Assembly: GCA_002706095.1 (NCBI GenBank)
Contig: PAJP01000023.1
Location: forward strand, 62,001 to 126,000
DNA length: 64,000 bases
Source of the DNA: Methylophaga sp.
Lineage (GTDB): Bacteria; Pseudomonadota; Gammaproteobacteria; Nitrosococcales; Methylophagaceae
Reading direction: 5' to 3'
The notes under the pieces were generated by a model. The model was not told the origin of the DNA. It saw only the letters and a program-made list of their open reading frames with translations, and searched no databases. Shown piece by piece: positions 10,975-20,498 of the stretch. The first letter of the stretch is position 1, and every line of letters starts with the position of its first letter. The translations under genes and the position numbers were made by a program.

Positions 10975-11604
10975 TTAAGCGGACAAAGCAGGAAATAAGC
11001 CTTTCAGACCATTGGCAATAAATTCAACGGCGATGGCTGTGAGAATCAGTCCCATAATACGTGTCGCAATGTTAATACCATTGCTTGACATACGTCTTGC
11101 TATCCACGGCACAAGCAGCAATAAAATCCATAGCAGTAAGCCCAGCAGAATGATGTCCAGAGCAATCAGGCTGTAATGAGCGACACCATGTCCTTTGTAT
11201 GCATTGATGATGACGGTACTGATGGCGCCAGGACCTGCCAGTAGGGGCATGGCGAGAGGCACGACGGCAATTGACTCACCAGACTGTTGTGCCAGTTCAT
11301 GATTTTGTTTCAAGCCCTTACTGGTGTTATGTAGCATTCCTATCCCCATTAATAAGAGCAGGATACCGCCGCCAACACGAAATGAATTGATGCTGATACC
11401 AAAAAACTCTAATACCCATTGCCCGAAAAAGGCTGTCACCAGCAGAATAGTAGTCGCTGCAATAATGACGGTTCGCGCGATCTTCGCTCGTTCAGCACTA
11501 CTATAGTCAGCAGTCAGGCTAATATAGATTGGAATAATGCCTAGGGGATTAACAATGGCGATTAATGACACCAGAAATTTTGTGTATTCCGTATATTCGA
11601 GCAT
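10975..11604 (-). CDS. MarC/YhgN family integral membrane protein
   Basis: A 209-residue inner-membrane protein with about six membrane segments. It has the MarC-family features: an N-terminal segment with VNPLGIIPIYISLT, GGGILLLLMGIGML in the middle and PLLAGPGAISTVI in the fourth segment. The family's transport substrate is not established; the old antibiotic-resistance name comes from genetic linkage in E. coli. It ends six bases from the convergent DUF3549 gene and lies just downstream of a PNPOx-fold gene on the same strand (three-base gap), so the two are probably co-transcribed. Confidence 0.87.
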   Translation of the reverse strand: MLEYTEYTKFLVSLIAIVNPLGIIPIYISLTADYSSAERAKIARTVIIAATTILLVTAFFGQWVLEFFGISINSFRVGGGILLLLMGIGMLHNTSKGLKQNHELAQQSGESIAVVPLAMPLLAGPGAISTVIINAYKGHGVAHYSLIALDIILLGLLLWILLLLVPWIARRMSSNGINIATRIMGLILTAIAVEFIANGLKGLFPALSA

Positions 11605-11607
11605 GCT

Positions 11608-12162
11608 TTAGCTTAAATTCTTATCTTCAATGTCAGTCACAATGCCATCAATGGTCTTGGCATTTTTTTCTCGCCAATAGTCTTCAATCCCTTCAACGCC
11701 TTTTTTTTCAGCCCAATTATTGAGTTGTTCGCGTTCGCCCTGATAAGCATAGTAAGGGACGGCCATACCACAGGATGTTTGCACGAGCTCAATGCTGAGA
11801 TCGAAGATCTGCCGTGCACCGGGAAGGGCATCAAATAAGTGATATAAGTCGCTCCATTCGGCATCATTATGATGAATGACTTTGGCAGTACCATACAGAC
11901 GCAGGATCATTGGCTTACCATGAAATGCAGTGAACATGACTGTCATTCTTGGCAATTGCTGAATATGACCAGCGGTTTCATTACCACTACCCGTGACATT
12001 TAGCCAAATCACTCTATTTGGTGTCAGTACACGCAAAGAATCCATTCCCTTAGGCGAAATATTAACCCGACTGTCTTCTGTTGCCGTGCCCACAAAAAAA
12101 ATGTGCTGCTGTTGGATGAATTCGATTAAGCGATCAGATAAGGCATCAAACTTTTGTCCCAT
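11608..12162 (-). CDS. Pyridoxamine 5'-phosphate oxidase-fold flavoprotein
   Basis: A 184-residue protein with the split-barrel PNPOx pattern: FVGTATEDSRVNISPKGMDSLRVL at the start (loop for FMN phosphate), then WLNVTGSGNETAGHI and MTVMFTAFHGKPMILRLYGTAKV. It lacks the C-terminal substrate motif of true PdxH, so it is better called a PNPOx-like FMN or F420/heme-binding protein of unknown substrate. It lies between def and marC on the minus strand. Confidence 0.8.
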   Translation of the reverse strand: MGQKFDALSDRLIEFIQQQHIFFVGTATEDSRVNISPKGMDSLRVLTPNRVIWLNVTGSGNETAGHIQQLPRMTVMFTAFHGKPMILRLYGTAKVIHHNDAEWSDLYHLFDALPGARQIFDLSIELVQTSCGMAVPYYAYQGEREQLNNWAEKKGVEGIEDYWREKNAKTIDGIVTDIEDKNLS

Positions 12163-12169
12163 ATGGTTT

Positions 12170-12709
12170 TTAACTCTCTGTTCTTGTCATCATTAGTTTC
12201 TGCCACTCTTGTTCCATCATGATGTCAAAATTTGTCTCAACACGGTCAAGAAAAACATGTCCTTGCAGATGATCAAATTCATGCTGAAAAACACGTGCTA
12301 GAAAATCATCATAATGCGTTTCGACCCATTCTGCATGACGCATTTGGTAACGAACCTGTATATGTGTGTGACGCGGAACTAAACCACGAATACCGGGTAA
12401 ACTCAGACAACCTTCCCAATCTTTTTCTTGTGTATTTGAGGTAGTAATAATCTCTGGATTAATGACAAAAAACGCAGGTATATCAGGCGCATGCGGATAA
12501 CGGGCATTAGGATGGGAAGACATGATAAAAAAACGTTGTGAGATGCCCACTTGTGGCGCTGCTATGCCCATGCCACCTTTTTCAAGAACAAATTCCATGA
12601 GCGCATCGAGTTGAGCCTGGAACTCAGGATTTAGAATATCTTCAACTTTTTCAGTTGCTTGGCGAAGCACTGGGTGCCCTAACTGAAAAATAGTGAAGTC
12701 TTTTGTCAT
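12170..12709 (-). CDS. def: Peptide deformylase
   Basis: Removes the formyl group from the N-terminal Met of nascent proteins. All three family motifs are present in the 179-residue product: GMGIAAPQVG (46-55), EGCLS with the metal-ligand Cys101, and HEFDH with His143, Glu144 and His147. This is a second-type deformylase context, not the usual def-fmt pair. Instead the gene overlaps by four bases an upstream prolyl-hydroxylase-like gene. Whether it is the only deformylase of the cell cannot be seen here. Confidence 0.94.
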   Translation of the reverse strand: MTKDFTIFQLGHPVLRQATEKVEDILNPEFQAQLDALMEFVLEKGGMGIAAPQVGISQRFFIMSSHPNARYPHAPDIPAFFVINPEIITTSNTQEKDWEGCLSLPGIRGLVPRHTHIQVRYQMRHAEWVETHYDDFLARVFQHEFDHLQGHVFLDRVETNFDIMMEQEWQKLMMTRTES

Positions 12710-13359
12710 ATCAACGGGGCTTGTAAAGGATCATGTAATCGGAACCAACCAGCAATACTGTAACGATCTCGACAGCTTTTGACTACTTCATGAGGAAACT
12801 CCTCACTCAAGAAAATAACAAAACTGCCAAAATTTGGGTTGACCGTCTCAATGACAGTGTTAGTCTCAGGCGCATAAATTAACAACTGACCGCCATCTTC
12901 TTCCTGCCATTCTGGGTTGAGATAGAGCACGGTAGTTAAAACCCGGTTAGATTCACCTTTAAAAGCATCCATATGTTTTTTATAAAAAGCGCCGGGTGCG
13001 TAATGTGCGTAGTGAGCTTCATAGTCAAACAAGCCCATAAACAGTCGGCGGTTTATAGCGAGCCTAAACTCTGACATTTGATCGAGATAAGCCTTATCAG
13101 TGCTATTGTCTGGGGTTAACCAACGAGTTTGATCACGTCGAACAGCGTTATTCAACTGAAAATCCTGTTCTCGTCCAATACCTGCGCGTTTGAAATCATC
13201 ATCATCTAAATTCATGACACGCTGATGAAGGGCATGATTAAGATTAGCGTGAAGAAGTTGTGGAAGAACACAGTAGCCGCGATCGGCGATGGTATCGGCG
13301 ATAAGATCGTACGCTGACTCAGTAGGTTGTAGTAGTGGCTTCAAGCATGGAATCTCCAA
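12706..13359 (-). CDS. 2-oxoglutarate/Fe(II) dioxygenase, prolyl 4-hydroxylase type
   Basis: A 217-residue soluble oxygenase. The iron triad is visible: His129 and Asp131 in KKHMDAF, and His190 in EEFPHEV. Arg199 in DRYSIAGWFR is placed to bind 2-oxoglutarate. The core VLYLNPEWQEEDGGQLLIY is like that of PHD-type prolyl hydroxylases, which in Pseudomonas act on EF-Tu. The stop overlaps the def start (ATGA), so the oxygenase and deformylase are co-translated. A target in translation is an inference from that coupling. Confidence 0.83.
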   Translation of the reverse strand: MEIPCLKPLLQPTESAYDLIADTIADRGYCVLPQLLHANLNHALHQRVMNLDDDDFKRAGIGREQDFQLNNAVRRDQTRWLTPDNSTDKAYLDQMSEFRLAINRRLFMGLFDYEAHYAHYAPGAFYKKHMDAFKGESNRVLTTVLYLNPEWQEEDGGQLLIYAPETNTVIETVNPNFGSFVIFLSEEFPHEVVKSCRDRYSIAGWFRLHDPLQAPLI

Positions 13360-13497
13360 ACGGACAAATAAAACCAGACCAATTACTTAGATGGAGTGCT
13401 GTTAGTCGGGTGACCTGCTGGTTCCATTGAGGTAAGGGGTTGAACAGGTTGCAAAATTTAGCAAATTTTTCTTGGGTAGGTATGTTTTTTTTACTTA

Positions 13498-14727
13498 CTA
13501 GCCGAAAAACCAATAGGCGACAGTGATAGCCGCCAAAATGCCAGCTATATCTGCGGCGAGTCCACAGCCGATAGCATGACGGATGTGCTTGATACCAACA
13601 GAGCCAAAATAGACTGCTAAAACATAAAAGGTGGTTTCAGTACTTCCCTGAACAATAGCCGAAAGTCGTCCGGAAAATGAGTCTGCACCATAGGCTTGCA
13701 TCGTATCGACCATCATTGCTCGTGCGCCGCTGCCACTAAAAGGCTTCATCAATGCGGTGGGTAAGGCTTCTATAAAGCGGTCATCTAAACCCAGGCTCAA
13801 AATAATATAGCGTAAGCCTTCAGCAAGCATATCCATAGCACCGCTGGCGCGAAATACACCAATAGCTACGAGCATAGCTACCAGATAGGGAATAATGGTG
13901 ATGGCTGTTTCAAACCCTTCTTTTGCCCCATCAACAAAGGCATCGTAAGCATTGATCCTTTTTTTCCAGGCGGCTGTGATAAATATAATGATCAGGGTAA
14001 ATAAAATCAGGTTACTGATTAACGACGATTGGCTGACCATTTCTTGCTGCGGTAGATGAGAAAAATAGATGAGTAAGGCCAGCACAAACGCTGTGAAACT
14101 ACCCAGATAAGCCAAAATAACACGATCCAGAAGATTAATTTTCTGTACCCATGCCACACTGAGTAAACCAACCAAAGTAGAGATATATGTGGCAATTAGA
14201 ATGGGAATAAAGACATCGGTTGGGTTGGCTGCGCCCATTTGTGCACGATAAGTAAAGATGGTGACGGGAAACAAGGTGACAGCAGAGGTATTAATCACCA
14301 GAAACAGTATTTGGGCATTACTGGCAGTATCTTTGAACGGATTTAATTTCTGTAGTTCCTTCATGGCTTTGATGCCCAGCGGCGTCGCGGCATTATCCAG
14401 ACCAAGTGCATTAGCAGAGATATTCATCACCATGGCCCCAATAGCTGGATGGTTTCTGGGAATATCGGGCATGAGGCGTTGAAATAATGGTGTTAAAGCC
14501 GCCGTCAGTAATTGAATAAAGCCGCTTCGCTCCCCGATTTTCATGATACCCAACCATAGTGCCAGCACACCTGTCAGCCCGAGAGAAATCTCAAAGGCGG
14601 TTTTGGCCAGTTCAAACATGGCTTGCATGAGTTGGGTGAATATTAACTGATCGCCCAGTACCAGTAATTTAAACAAGGCAACGAGAAACGCGATGAGAAA
14701 AAAAGCCATCCAGATAATATTCAGCAT
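13498..14727 (-). CDS. SpmA/SpmB-type nucleoside-recognition (Gate) domain membrane protein
   Basis: A 409-residue polytopic membrane protein. Two Gate/nucleoside-recognition modules can be seen: the first around GVLALWLGIMKIGERSGFI with NISANALGLDNAATPLG, the second around TAITIIPYLVAMLVAIGVFRASGA with PFSGSGARAMMVD and VQGSTETTFYVLAVYFG. This is the SpmA and SpmB halves in one chain, as in many non-sporulating proteobacteria. The transported substrate is not known. The 138 bases after its stop hold no convincing gene. Confidence 0.82.
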   Translation of the reverse strand: MLNIIWMAFFLIAFLVALFKLLVLGDQLIFTQLMQAMFELAKTAFEISLGLTGVLALWLGIMKIGERSGFIQLLTAALTPLFQRLMPDIPRNHPAIGAMVMNISANALGLDNAATPLGIKAMKELQKLNPFKDTASNAQILFLVINTSAVTLFPVTIFTYRAQMGAANPTDVFIPILIATYISTLVGLLSVAWVQKINLLDRVILAYLGSFTAFVLALLIYFSHLPQQEMVSQSSLISNLILFTLIIIFITAAWKKRINAYDAFVDGAKEGFETAITIIPYLVAMLVAIGVFRASGAMDMLAEGLRYIILSLGLDDRFIEALPTALMKPFSGSGARAMMVDTMQAYGADSFSGRLSAIVQGSTETTFYVLAVYFGSVGIKHIRHAIGCGLAADIAGILAAITVAYWFFG

Positions 14728-14782
14728 GCGCGTATTGTGGCATGAGTGTCTGCATTGCGGAAGTTAGTGGGAATAAAGACAT

Positions 14783-14822
14783 AAAAAAGCCCGCTCAGTA
14801 CGATTCACTTGCGGGCTCTTTT
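14783..14822 (-). terminator. Intrinsic terminator after the DEAD-box gene
   Basis: Seven-base stem AGCCCGC / GCGGGCT (14788-14794 and 14811-14817) followed on the minus strand by a run of six T. It lies 18 bases past the end of the helicase gene. Confidence 0.9.
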
Positions 14823-14839
14823 GAGTGCTTATATGGCCT

Positions 14840-16672
14840 TTAGTCGCGGTTAGCTTTTCTTTGCTTTTTTGCGGCTATGGCTGGACGTTTCTTGGTTTTT
14901 CCTGGCGGTCCATTTCGGCGAGGTTTTCTTTCTGATCTCGCAGATGACATATCTGCCTCAGCGCCGGGCAGACTAATCTCGAGCTGCTTATTATTAACCC
15001 AGACTTTTCTTAAATGCTGGAAAATATCTTTTGGCATACCATCAGGCAAATCAACCAGGCTGTGATCCTGATTAATCGTAATACGGCCAATCATACGACT
15101 ATCCATACCAGCTTCATTGGCGATAGCACCCACGATATGCTTTGGCTCGACATTCTGTTCTACACCGACCTCGATCCGGTATGTCTTCATACCTTCTTCA
15201 GCCTGATGAGCTGCCTGACGGCGAGGACTACGTTCTGCTCTTGGTGGTCTTTCTGAACGCATACCACGTTCACCACGATTCGCTCGTTCAGGACGATCAC
15301 CACGCTCAGCTCGCTCTCTAGGTTGTTTGCGTTCTGAATGGACAACAGGAGGATTTAAAGGACGACTTTTCTGTACCTGGAAGGCAAGGGCGGCAGCCAT
15401 TTCAATCGGATCCGCATTATGTTCTTCTTGATACTGACGAATCAGATTTTCAAAAAAAGCGAGATCTTGAGATTCAATGGTTTCTGTCAGGTCTTGTTTA
15501 AAGGCCATAACACGACGGTCAGCAATATCTTCGCTACTAGGCAGTTGCATCCGAGTAATCGTCTGTTTAGTGGCTTTTTCAATCGCACCCAACATACGTT
15601 TTTCACGAGGAGAGACGAATAAAATCGCTTCACCTTTACGGCCTGCACGACCCGTTCTACCAATACGGTGAACGTAAGATTCGGTGTCATAAGGAATATC
15701 GTAATTGACGACGTGGCTCATACGTTCGATATCCAGACCGCGAGCAGCCACATCGGTGGCAACCAAGATATCAATCTTGCCTGCTTTCATTCTTTCGATG
15801 GTTTTTTCACGTAGCGCCTGATTCATATCACCGTTTAGTGGTGAACTGGCGTAACCACGTGCTTCTAGCTTTTCAGATAAATCCACTGTCGAATTTTTAG
15901 TACGCACGAAGATAATCATGCCATCAAAGTCTTCAACTTCAAGAATGCGCGTCAATGCATCCAGTTTATGTAACCCGGTTACCTGCCAGTAGCGTTGTGT
16001 GATCGTATCTACCGTCGATGTTTTTGATTTGATATGCACATCAACAGGATTATTGAGATAACGCTGTGCAACACGGTGTATTGGTTTAGGCATGGTGGCT
16101 GAGAATAAAGCCACCTGACGTGTTTCTGGTGTTTCTTTCAGAATGGTTTCAACATCATCAATAAAGCCCATGCGCAGCATTTCATCAGCTTCATCCAGAA
16201 CCAGTGCTTTCAAATCTTCGAGGGGTAATTTACCGCGACGAATCAAATCAAGAATACGACCAGGCGTACCGACGATAACTTGTGGGCTACGTTGTAACTG
16301 GCGTAATTGAATGCCCATGCTTTGACCACCATAAACAGGTAACACATGGAAGTTTTTCATATGACGACCATAACCTTGCATGGCTTCAGCGACTTGAATA
16401 GCTAACTCACGCGTGGGGGTGAGTACCAAAATTTGTGGTGTCTTTTGACGATCATTCAAACGACTTAATAGAGGTAGAGAAAAGGCGGCCGTTTTACCTG
16501 TACCGGTTTGGGCCTGACCCAGCAAATCACGACCTTCTAATAATGGCGTAATACTTTGGGCTTGAATCGGTGACGGTGTTTCGTAACCGGCTTCTTTGAT
16601 TGCTTTGACAATAGCGGGAGCGATACCCAGCTCACTGAATGAGGGGATCGAGTCAAGTTGTTCTGTGGACAT
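14840..16672 (-). CDS. deaD: ATP-dependent DEAD-box RNA helicase (DeaD/CsdA type)
   Basis: RNA helicase that remodels ribosome assembly intermediates and structured mRNA, often needed in the cold. It has AQTGTGKTAAF (Walker A), LDEADEML (DEAD box), SATMPKPI, VATDVAARGLDIE and YVHRIGRTGRAG, then an RG-rich basic linker (RERAERGDRPERANRGERG) and a DbpA-like RNA-binding fold with a basic tail. The frame opens at 16756, but the ATG at 16672 starting MSTEQLDS is preferred because it begins the homologous region; it gives 610 residues. A perfect eight-base hairpin is in the 5' leader at 16691-16710. Confidence 0.93.
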   Translation of the reverse strand: MSTEQLDSIPSFSELGIAPAIVKAIKEAGYETPSPIQAQSITPLLEGRDLLGQAQTGTGKTAAFSLPLLSRLNDRQKTPQILVLTPTRELAIQVAEAMQGYGRHMKNFHVLPVYGGQSMGIQLRQLQRSPQVIVGTPGRILDLIRRGKLPLEDLKALVLDEADEMLRMGFIDDVETILKETPETRQVALFSATMPKPIHRVAQRYLNNPVDVHIKSKTSTVDTITQRYWQVTGLHKLDALTRILEVEDFDGMIIFVRTKNSTVDLSEKLEARGYASSPLNGDMNQALREKTIERMKAGKIDILVATDVAARGLDIERMSHVVNYDIPYDTESYVHRIGRTGRAGRKGEAILFVSPREKRMLGAIEKATKQTITRMQLPSSEDIADRRVMAFKQDLTETIESQDLAFFENLIRQYQEEHNADPIEMAAALAFQVQKSRPLNPPVVHSERKQPRERAERGDRPERANRGERGMRSERPPRAERSPRRQAAHQAEEGMKTYRIEVGVEQNVEPKHIVGAIANEAGMDSRMIGRITINQDHSLVDLPDGMPKDIFQHLRKVWVNNKQLEISLPGAEADMSSARSERKPRRNGPPGKTKKRPAIAAKKQRKANRD

Positions 16673-16690
16673 GCAAAAACCTGTGAATGT

Positions 16691-16710
16691 CAGTTTTGAA
16701 CGCAAAACTG
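16691..16710 (-). promoter_or_regulatory. Hairpin in the helicase mRNA leader
   Basis: Perfect inverted repeat CAGTTTTG / CAAAACTG with a four-base loop, ending 19 bases upstream of the chosen ATG on the minus strand. It is too AT-rich and lacks a directly following T run for a clear terminator. A leader structure affecting translation is possible, since deaD leaders in other bacteria are regulatory, but this is inference. Confidence 0.35.
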
Positions 16711-16865
16711 AGGAGCGGGATGATAAACGGCATATTATACGATCCTGAAATGGCAAAAGATAGAAAAATCATTTGTTTAATGTGATATTGCGCATTTCTG
16801 GTAATGTCGGGTTTTAGGTTTTATGATGGAAATTCAAATGACTTTCTGACAGTGAGGAGACAGAG

Positions 16866-17075
16866 ATGAGTGAACATACCTATAAACTGATTGAATTAAC
16901 CGGTAGTTCAAGTGAAAGTTCCGATCAGGCGATTCAAAATGCCATCAAAAAAGCCGGTGAAACGGTCAAACATATGCACTGGTTCGAAGTGATTGAAACC
17001 CGTGGTTATATTGAAAATGATGGTGTGAAATACTGGCAGGTCACCATCAAAGTTGGGTTTAGAATCGAAGATTAA
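16866..17075 (+). CDS. Dodecin family protein
   Basis: A 69-residue protein matching dodecin end to end: a beta strand, one helix (SDQAIQNAIKKAGETVKHMHWFEV), then two strands with ETRGYIENDGVKYWQVTIKVGFRIE. Dodecins form hollow dodecamers that bind flavins (or CoA) as storage or buffering proteins. The Trp after KHMH is in the position of the flavin-stacking Trp of archaeal and some bacterial dodecins. It stands 24 bases before a flavoprotein gene, which fits a flavin-handling role. The ribosome site AGTGAGGAGA is strong. Confidence 0.93.
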   Translation: MSEHTYKLIELTGSSSESSDQAIQNAIKKAGETVKHMHWFEVIETRGYIENDGVKYWQVTIKVGFRIED

Positions 17076-17098
17076 ATATCGCTCCTAAAAGGACTATC

Positions 17099-18523
17099 AT
17101 GTCAAATACAACCCAGACCGATGTCATTATTATCGGGGCAGGTACCGCAGGTTTAGCCTCGCTCAAGCAAGTGCAGAAGAAAACGGATGCGTTTTTGTTA
17201 ATTAACGAAGGTGAATATGGCACCACCTGTGCCCGAGTTGGCTGTATGCCATCCAAGCTGCTTATTGAAGCGGCAAATGCTTATCACCGTCGTCATACTT
17301 TTGCTGAGTTTGGTATCCAGAATGCGGAACAACTCAGTATTGATATACCGGCGGTATTACGCCGGCTGCGTCATATACGAGATTATTTTGTTTCCAGTAC
17401 ATTAAAGTCGATCAGTCAGATTGAGGATAAGGTGATCACCGGTCGGGCCACGCTCACAGGGCCCAACACTGTCAGAGTGAACGATGATGTGTATACCGCC
17501 AAAAAGATCATTATCGCCACTGGCTCCAGACCTGTACTACCGCCTGAGTGGGAGCAAATAGGCAACAATAAAATTCTCACCACCAATATCTTGTTTGAAC
17601 AAACTGATTTAAAGCCCAGGATCGCTGTTATCGGTCTGGGGGCTATTGGTATTGAAATGGCTCAGGCTCTGTCACGATTGGGTATCGAAGTCACGGCATT
17701 TGGCGCAGAGTCTATGTTGGCGGGACTGACAGATAAAAAGGTCAGTGAGGCATTGCACGAAACACTGGCTAAAGAATTTACGCTCTACACAGAAACTGAA
17801 GCGGATTTAGAGGAGACTGAAAACGGGGTCAAAGTCATCACTCAGAAAAGTGAATTGGAAGTGGATCAAGTGCTGGTAGCAGTGGGTAGACGCCCCAATC
17901 TGGATGGCATGGGACTGAATAAACTGGATGTTAGCCTCAATGACAAGGGGATGCCAGACATTAATCCGAATACGACTCAAATAGAAGGCTCAGCGGTATT
18001 TATCGCTGGTGATGCGGCGGCCGATAAAATGTTATTACACGAAGTGGCTGATGAAGGGCGTATCGCAGGGCATAATGTAATGAGTGACCATGTAGAAGCC
18101 TATTGTCGTCGTATACCTCTCAGTATTGTATTCAGTGAACCAGGCTGTGCTGTGGTGGGGGCTGCTTTGCAACAACTTGATCAGCAGACAATCGTCATAG
18201 GGGAAGCGAGCTTTACAGATCAGGGAAGGGCGCGGGCTGCACAACGAAATCAGGGAGTGATGCGGGTTTACTTGGATAAATCATCTGGAAAGATTCTGGG
18301 GGCAGAAATGGCTTGTCCTGCGGCTGAGCACATGGCTCATACGCTAGCTTTGGCTATCAGTCAGGAATTGACGGGAACCGAAGTGCTGTCGATGCCAATT
18401 TATCATCCGGTACTGGAAGAGGGGATGCGAACAGCTTTGCGTGATGCGAATAAGAAAATACAAACATCACACAGTTTTGACTTATCCCGTTGTGATGCCT
18501 TCCAGGCCGAAGCCTTAGATTAA
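17099..18523 (+). CDS. Dihydrolipoamide dehydrogenase-like flavoprotein disulfide reductase
   Basis: A 474-residue class I disulfide oxidoreductase. It has an FAD-binding GAGTAG at 13-18, redox-active Cys44 and Cys49 in TTCARVGCMPSK, an NAD-binding GLGAIG, the second FAD motif FIAGDAAAD, and the C-terminal active-site His in YHPVLEE. The Cys pair spacing fits the lipoamide dehydrogenase group. It is not next to pyruvate or oxoglutarate dehydrogenase subunits, so it may be a paralogue with another partner. Whether it reduces lipoamide is not shown by sequence. A dodecin gene precedes it. Confidence 0.87.
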   Translation: MSNTTQTDVIIIGAGTAGLASLKQVQKKTDAFLLINEGEYGTTCARVGCMPSKLLIEAANAYHRRHTFAEFGIQNAEQLSIDIPAVLRRLRHIRDYFVSSTLKSISQIEDKVITGRATLTGPNTVRVNDDVYTAKKIIIATGSRPVLPPEWEQIGNNKILTTNILFEQTDLKPRIAVIGLGAIGIEMAQALSRLGIEVTAFGAESMLAGLTDKKVSEALHETLAKEFTLYTETEADLEETENGVKVITQKSELEVDQVLVAVGRRPNLDGMGLNKLDVSLNDKGMPDINPNTTQIEGSAVFIAGDAAADKMLLHEVADEGRIAGHNVMSDHVEAYCRRIPLSIVFSEPGCAVVGAALQQLDQQTIVIGEASFTDQGRARAAQRNQGVMRVYLDKSSGKILGAEMACPAAEHMAHTLALAISQELTGTEVLSMPIYHPVLEEGMRTALRDANKKIQTSHSFDLSRCDAFQAEALD

Positions 18524-18527
18524 TTCA

Positions 18528-18551
18528 GGCTGGGGGCTTACGCTCCCAGCC
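18528..18551. terminator. Hairpin between convergent genes
   Basis: Stem GGCTGGG / CCCAGCC with a ten-base loop, just past the stop of the flavoprotein gene and 20 bases before the end of the convergent ybiT gene. The T run is poor on both strands, so termination is only likely. Confidence 0.5.
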
Positions 18552-18570
18552 TTATGGCTATTTTGCTGAA

Positions 18571-20172
18571 TTAATTTGTTACACCCAGACTTTTTAAATA
18601 CTCATCATAGCTACCACGGAAGTCCGTAATACCATCGGCTTCCATATCAAAGACGCGTGTCGCGAGTGAAGAGACAAATTCACGATCATGACTGACAAAG
18701 ATCAGCGTGCCTTCAAATTGTTCTAAAGCCATATTCAACGATTCAATTGATTCCATATCCATATGGTTCGTGGGTTCGTCCATGACCAGAATATTCGGAC
18801 GTTGCAGAATCAATTTACCGAATAACATCCGACCTTTTTCACCACCAGATAACACATTGGCTTTTTTGTCGATGGTGTGGCCCGAGAATAATAAGCGACC
18901 CAGAGTGCCCCTGATGACTTGTTCATCGTCTTCAGGTCCGGCCCATTGAGACATCCATTCAAACAGGGTCAAATCATCTTTAAATAGATGATCATGATCC
19001 TGCGCGTAATAACCAATATTGGCATTCTCTGACCATTTCACTTCACCTGATTTAGGTGGAAGCTCGCCTACCAGGGTTTTGACTAAACTGGTTTTACCAA
19101 TACCATTGGGGCCGATAATGGCAATTTTCTCACCAACTTCAGTCATAAAGCTAAAGTCTTTAAATAATGAGGTTTCATCTGTTTCATAAAACTGGGTGAT
19201 TTTGCTGACTTCTAAGGCATTACGGAATAATTTCTTTTCCTGATCAAAACGGATAAAGGGATTGACCCGGCTGGAAGGTTTGATATCTTCCAACTGAATT
19301 TTCTCCATTTGTTTCTGGCGAGAAGTGGCTTGTTTCGCTTTGGATGCATTCGCAGAGAAGCGAGCAACGAAGCCCTGAAGTTCTTTAATCTGCGCTTTTT
19401 TCTTTGCATTATCCGCCATCAAACGTTCACGGGCCTGTGTCGATGCCAGCATATATTCGTCATAGTTACCTGGATAGATTCGCAGTTCACCATAGTCCAT
19501 GTCGGCCATATGTGTACAAATACTGTTCAGGAAATGGCGGTCATGCGAAATGATAATCATGGTACTGTTACGCTGATTAAGTGTGTCTTCCAACCAGCGG
19601 ATTGTGTTGATATCCAGATGGTTAGTCGGCTCGTCAAGCAGCATGATATCCGGGTCAGCAAACAGCACTTGTGCCAGTAAAATACGGAGTTTCCAACCTG
19701 GTGCGATTTCACTCATCGGGCCGTAGTGCTGTTCAACAGGAATGCCGACACCCAGTAGTAGTTCACCGGCACGTGATTCAGCGGTGTAACCATCCATTTC
19801 TGCATACTGACCTTCCAGTTCAGCGACTTTGAGACCGTCTTCTTCACTCATTTCTGGCAGGTTATAAATGCGGTCACGCTCAATGTGGACTTCGTATAAC
19901 TCAGGTTGCCCCATGATTACCACATCAATAACGCGTTGATCTTCATACGCGAACTGATCCTGCTTTAACACGGCAAATGATTCATTCACGTCACGCATAA
20001 CCGTGCCTGAGGTAGGTTCAAGTTGTTTAGCGAGAATTTTCATAAAGGTGGACTTACCACAACCATTAGCGCCAATGAGACCATAACGGTTGCCGTCACC
20101 AAATTTGACGGACACATTTTCAAATAGGGGTTTAGCACCAAATTGCATGGTGATATTTGCAGTACTGAGCAA
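18571..20172 (-). CDS. ybiT: ABC-F family ATPase YbiT
   Basis: A 533-residue soluble protein with two ABC ATPase domains and no membrane part, the ABC-F layout. Walker A motifs are GANGCGKST and GPNGIGKTS. Both Walker B regions read [10 protein letters not shown] or MDEPTNHMD, and signature loops are at EIAPGWKLR and LSGGEKGRM. The inter-domain linker is helical and basic. ABC-F proteins act on the ribosome to rescue or tune translation. The length and the divergent first signature (APGWK) fit the YbiT subgroup. Confidence 0.9.
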   Translation of the reverse strand: MLSTANITMQFGAKPLFENVSVKFGDGNRYGLIGANGCGKSTFMKILAKQLEPTSGTVMRDVNESFAVLKQDQFAYEDQRVIDVVIMGQPELYEVHIERDRIYNLPEMSEEDGLKVAELEGQYAEMDGYTAESRAGELLLGVGIPVEQHYGPMSEIAPGWKLRILLAQVLFADPDIMLLDEPTNHLDINTIRWLEDTLNQRNSTMIIISHDRHFLNSICTHMADMDYGELRIYPGNYDEYMLASTQARERLMADNAKKKAQIKELQGFVARFSANASKAKQATSRQKQMEKIQLEDIKPSSRVNPFIRFDQEKKLFRNALEVSKITQFYETDETSLFKDFSFMTEVGEKIAIIGPNGIGKTSLVKTLVGELPPKSGEVKWSENANIGYYAQDHDHLFKDDLTLFEWMSQWAGPEDDEQVIRGTLGRLLFSGHTIDKKANVLSGGEKGRMLFGKLILQRPNILVMDEPTNHMDMESIESLNMALEQFEGTLIFVSHDREFVSSLATRVFDMEADGITDFRGSYDEYLKSLGVTN

Positions 20173-20237
20173 GGCAATATCCTGTTATCTGATTGCGACA
20201 AGAATGACGCTGAAAAAAAGCGCCATTATACAGATTG

Positions 20238-20498
20238 TTAGCGTGTAGCGATAAGGGCTAATTTCGCCTGTCGGCTGAGTTTTTTTATAGCTGCCTCACG
20301 TTTGGAAGCTTGACTGCGATCAGGCTGTGTTTCCTGGTAGACAATCTTTTTTGCCTGACTGGTGTGAAAAAAACGCGCACCAGCTTTGCCGGCTTGATGC
20401 TCTTGAAATCGGCGCGATAAATCAGTGGTGATACCGGTATAGAGATGACCGTTATCTGCCTCGATGATATAAACCGTCCATTCAGTTTTGGTCGTCAA
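20238..20498 (-). CDS. GIY-YIG domain protein (YhbQ/UPF0213 type)
   Basis: An 86-residue single-domain GIY-YIG protein: [27 protein letters not shown] holds the two signature tyrosine blocks and the catalytic-type Arg, and the domain ends with the [14 protein letters not shown] helix. YhbQ-type proteins have been linked to DNA nicking, but their cell role is poorly known. The start lies inside the end of msrB (17-base overlap), so the two are likely one transcript. Confidence 0.88.
   Translation of the reverse strand: MTTKTEWTVYIIEADNGHLYTGITTDLSRRFQEHQAGKAGARFFHTSQAKKIVYQETQPDRSQASKREAAIKKLSRQAKLALIATR

Noticed and set aside
13319-13513. 64-residue minus-strand frame between the SpmA/SpmB-type gene and the oxygenase gene
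   Set aside because: It starts on a TTG without a ribosome site, overlaps both neighbours in another frame and matches nothing I recognise. It could be read-through of the spacer only.
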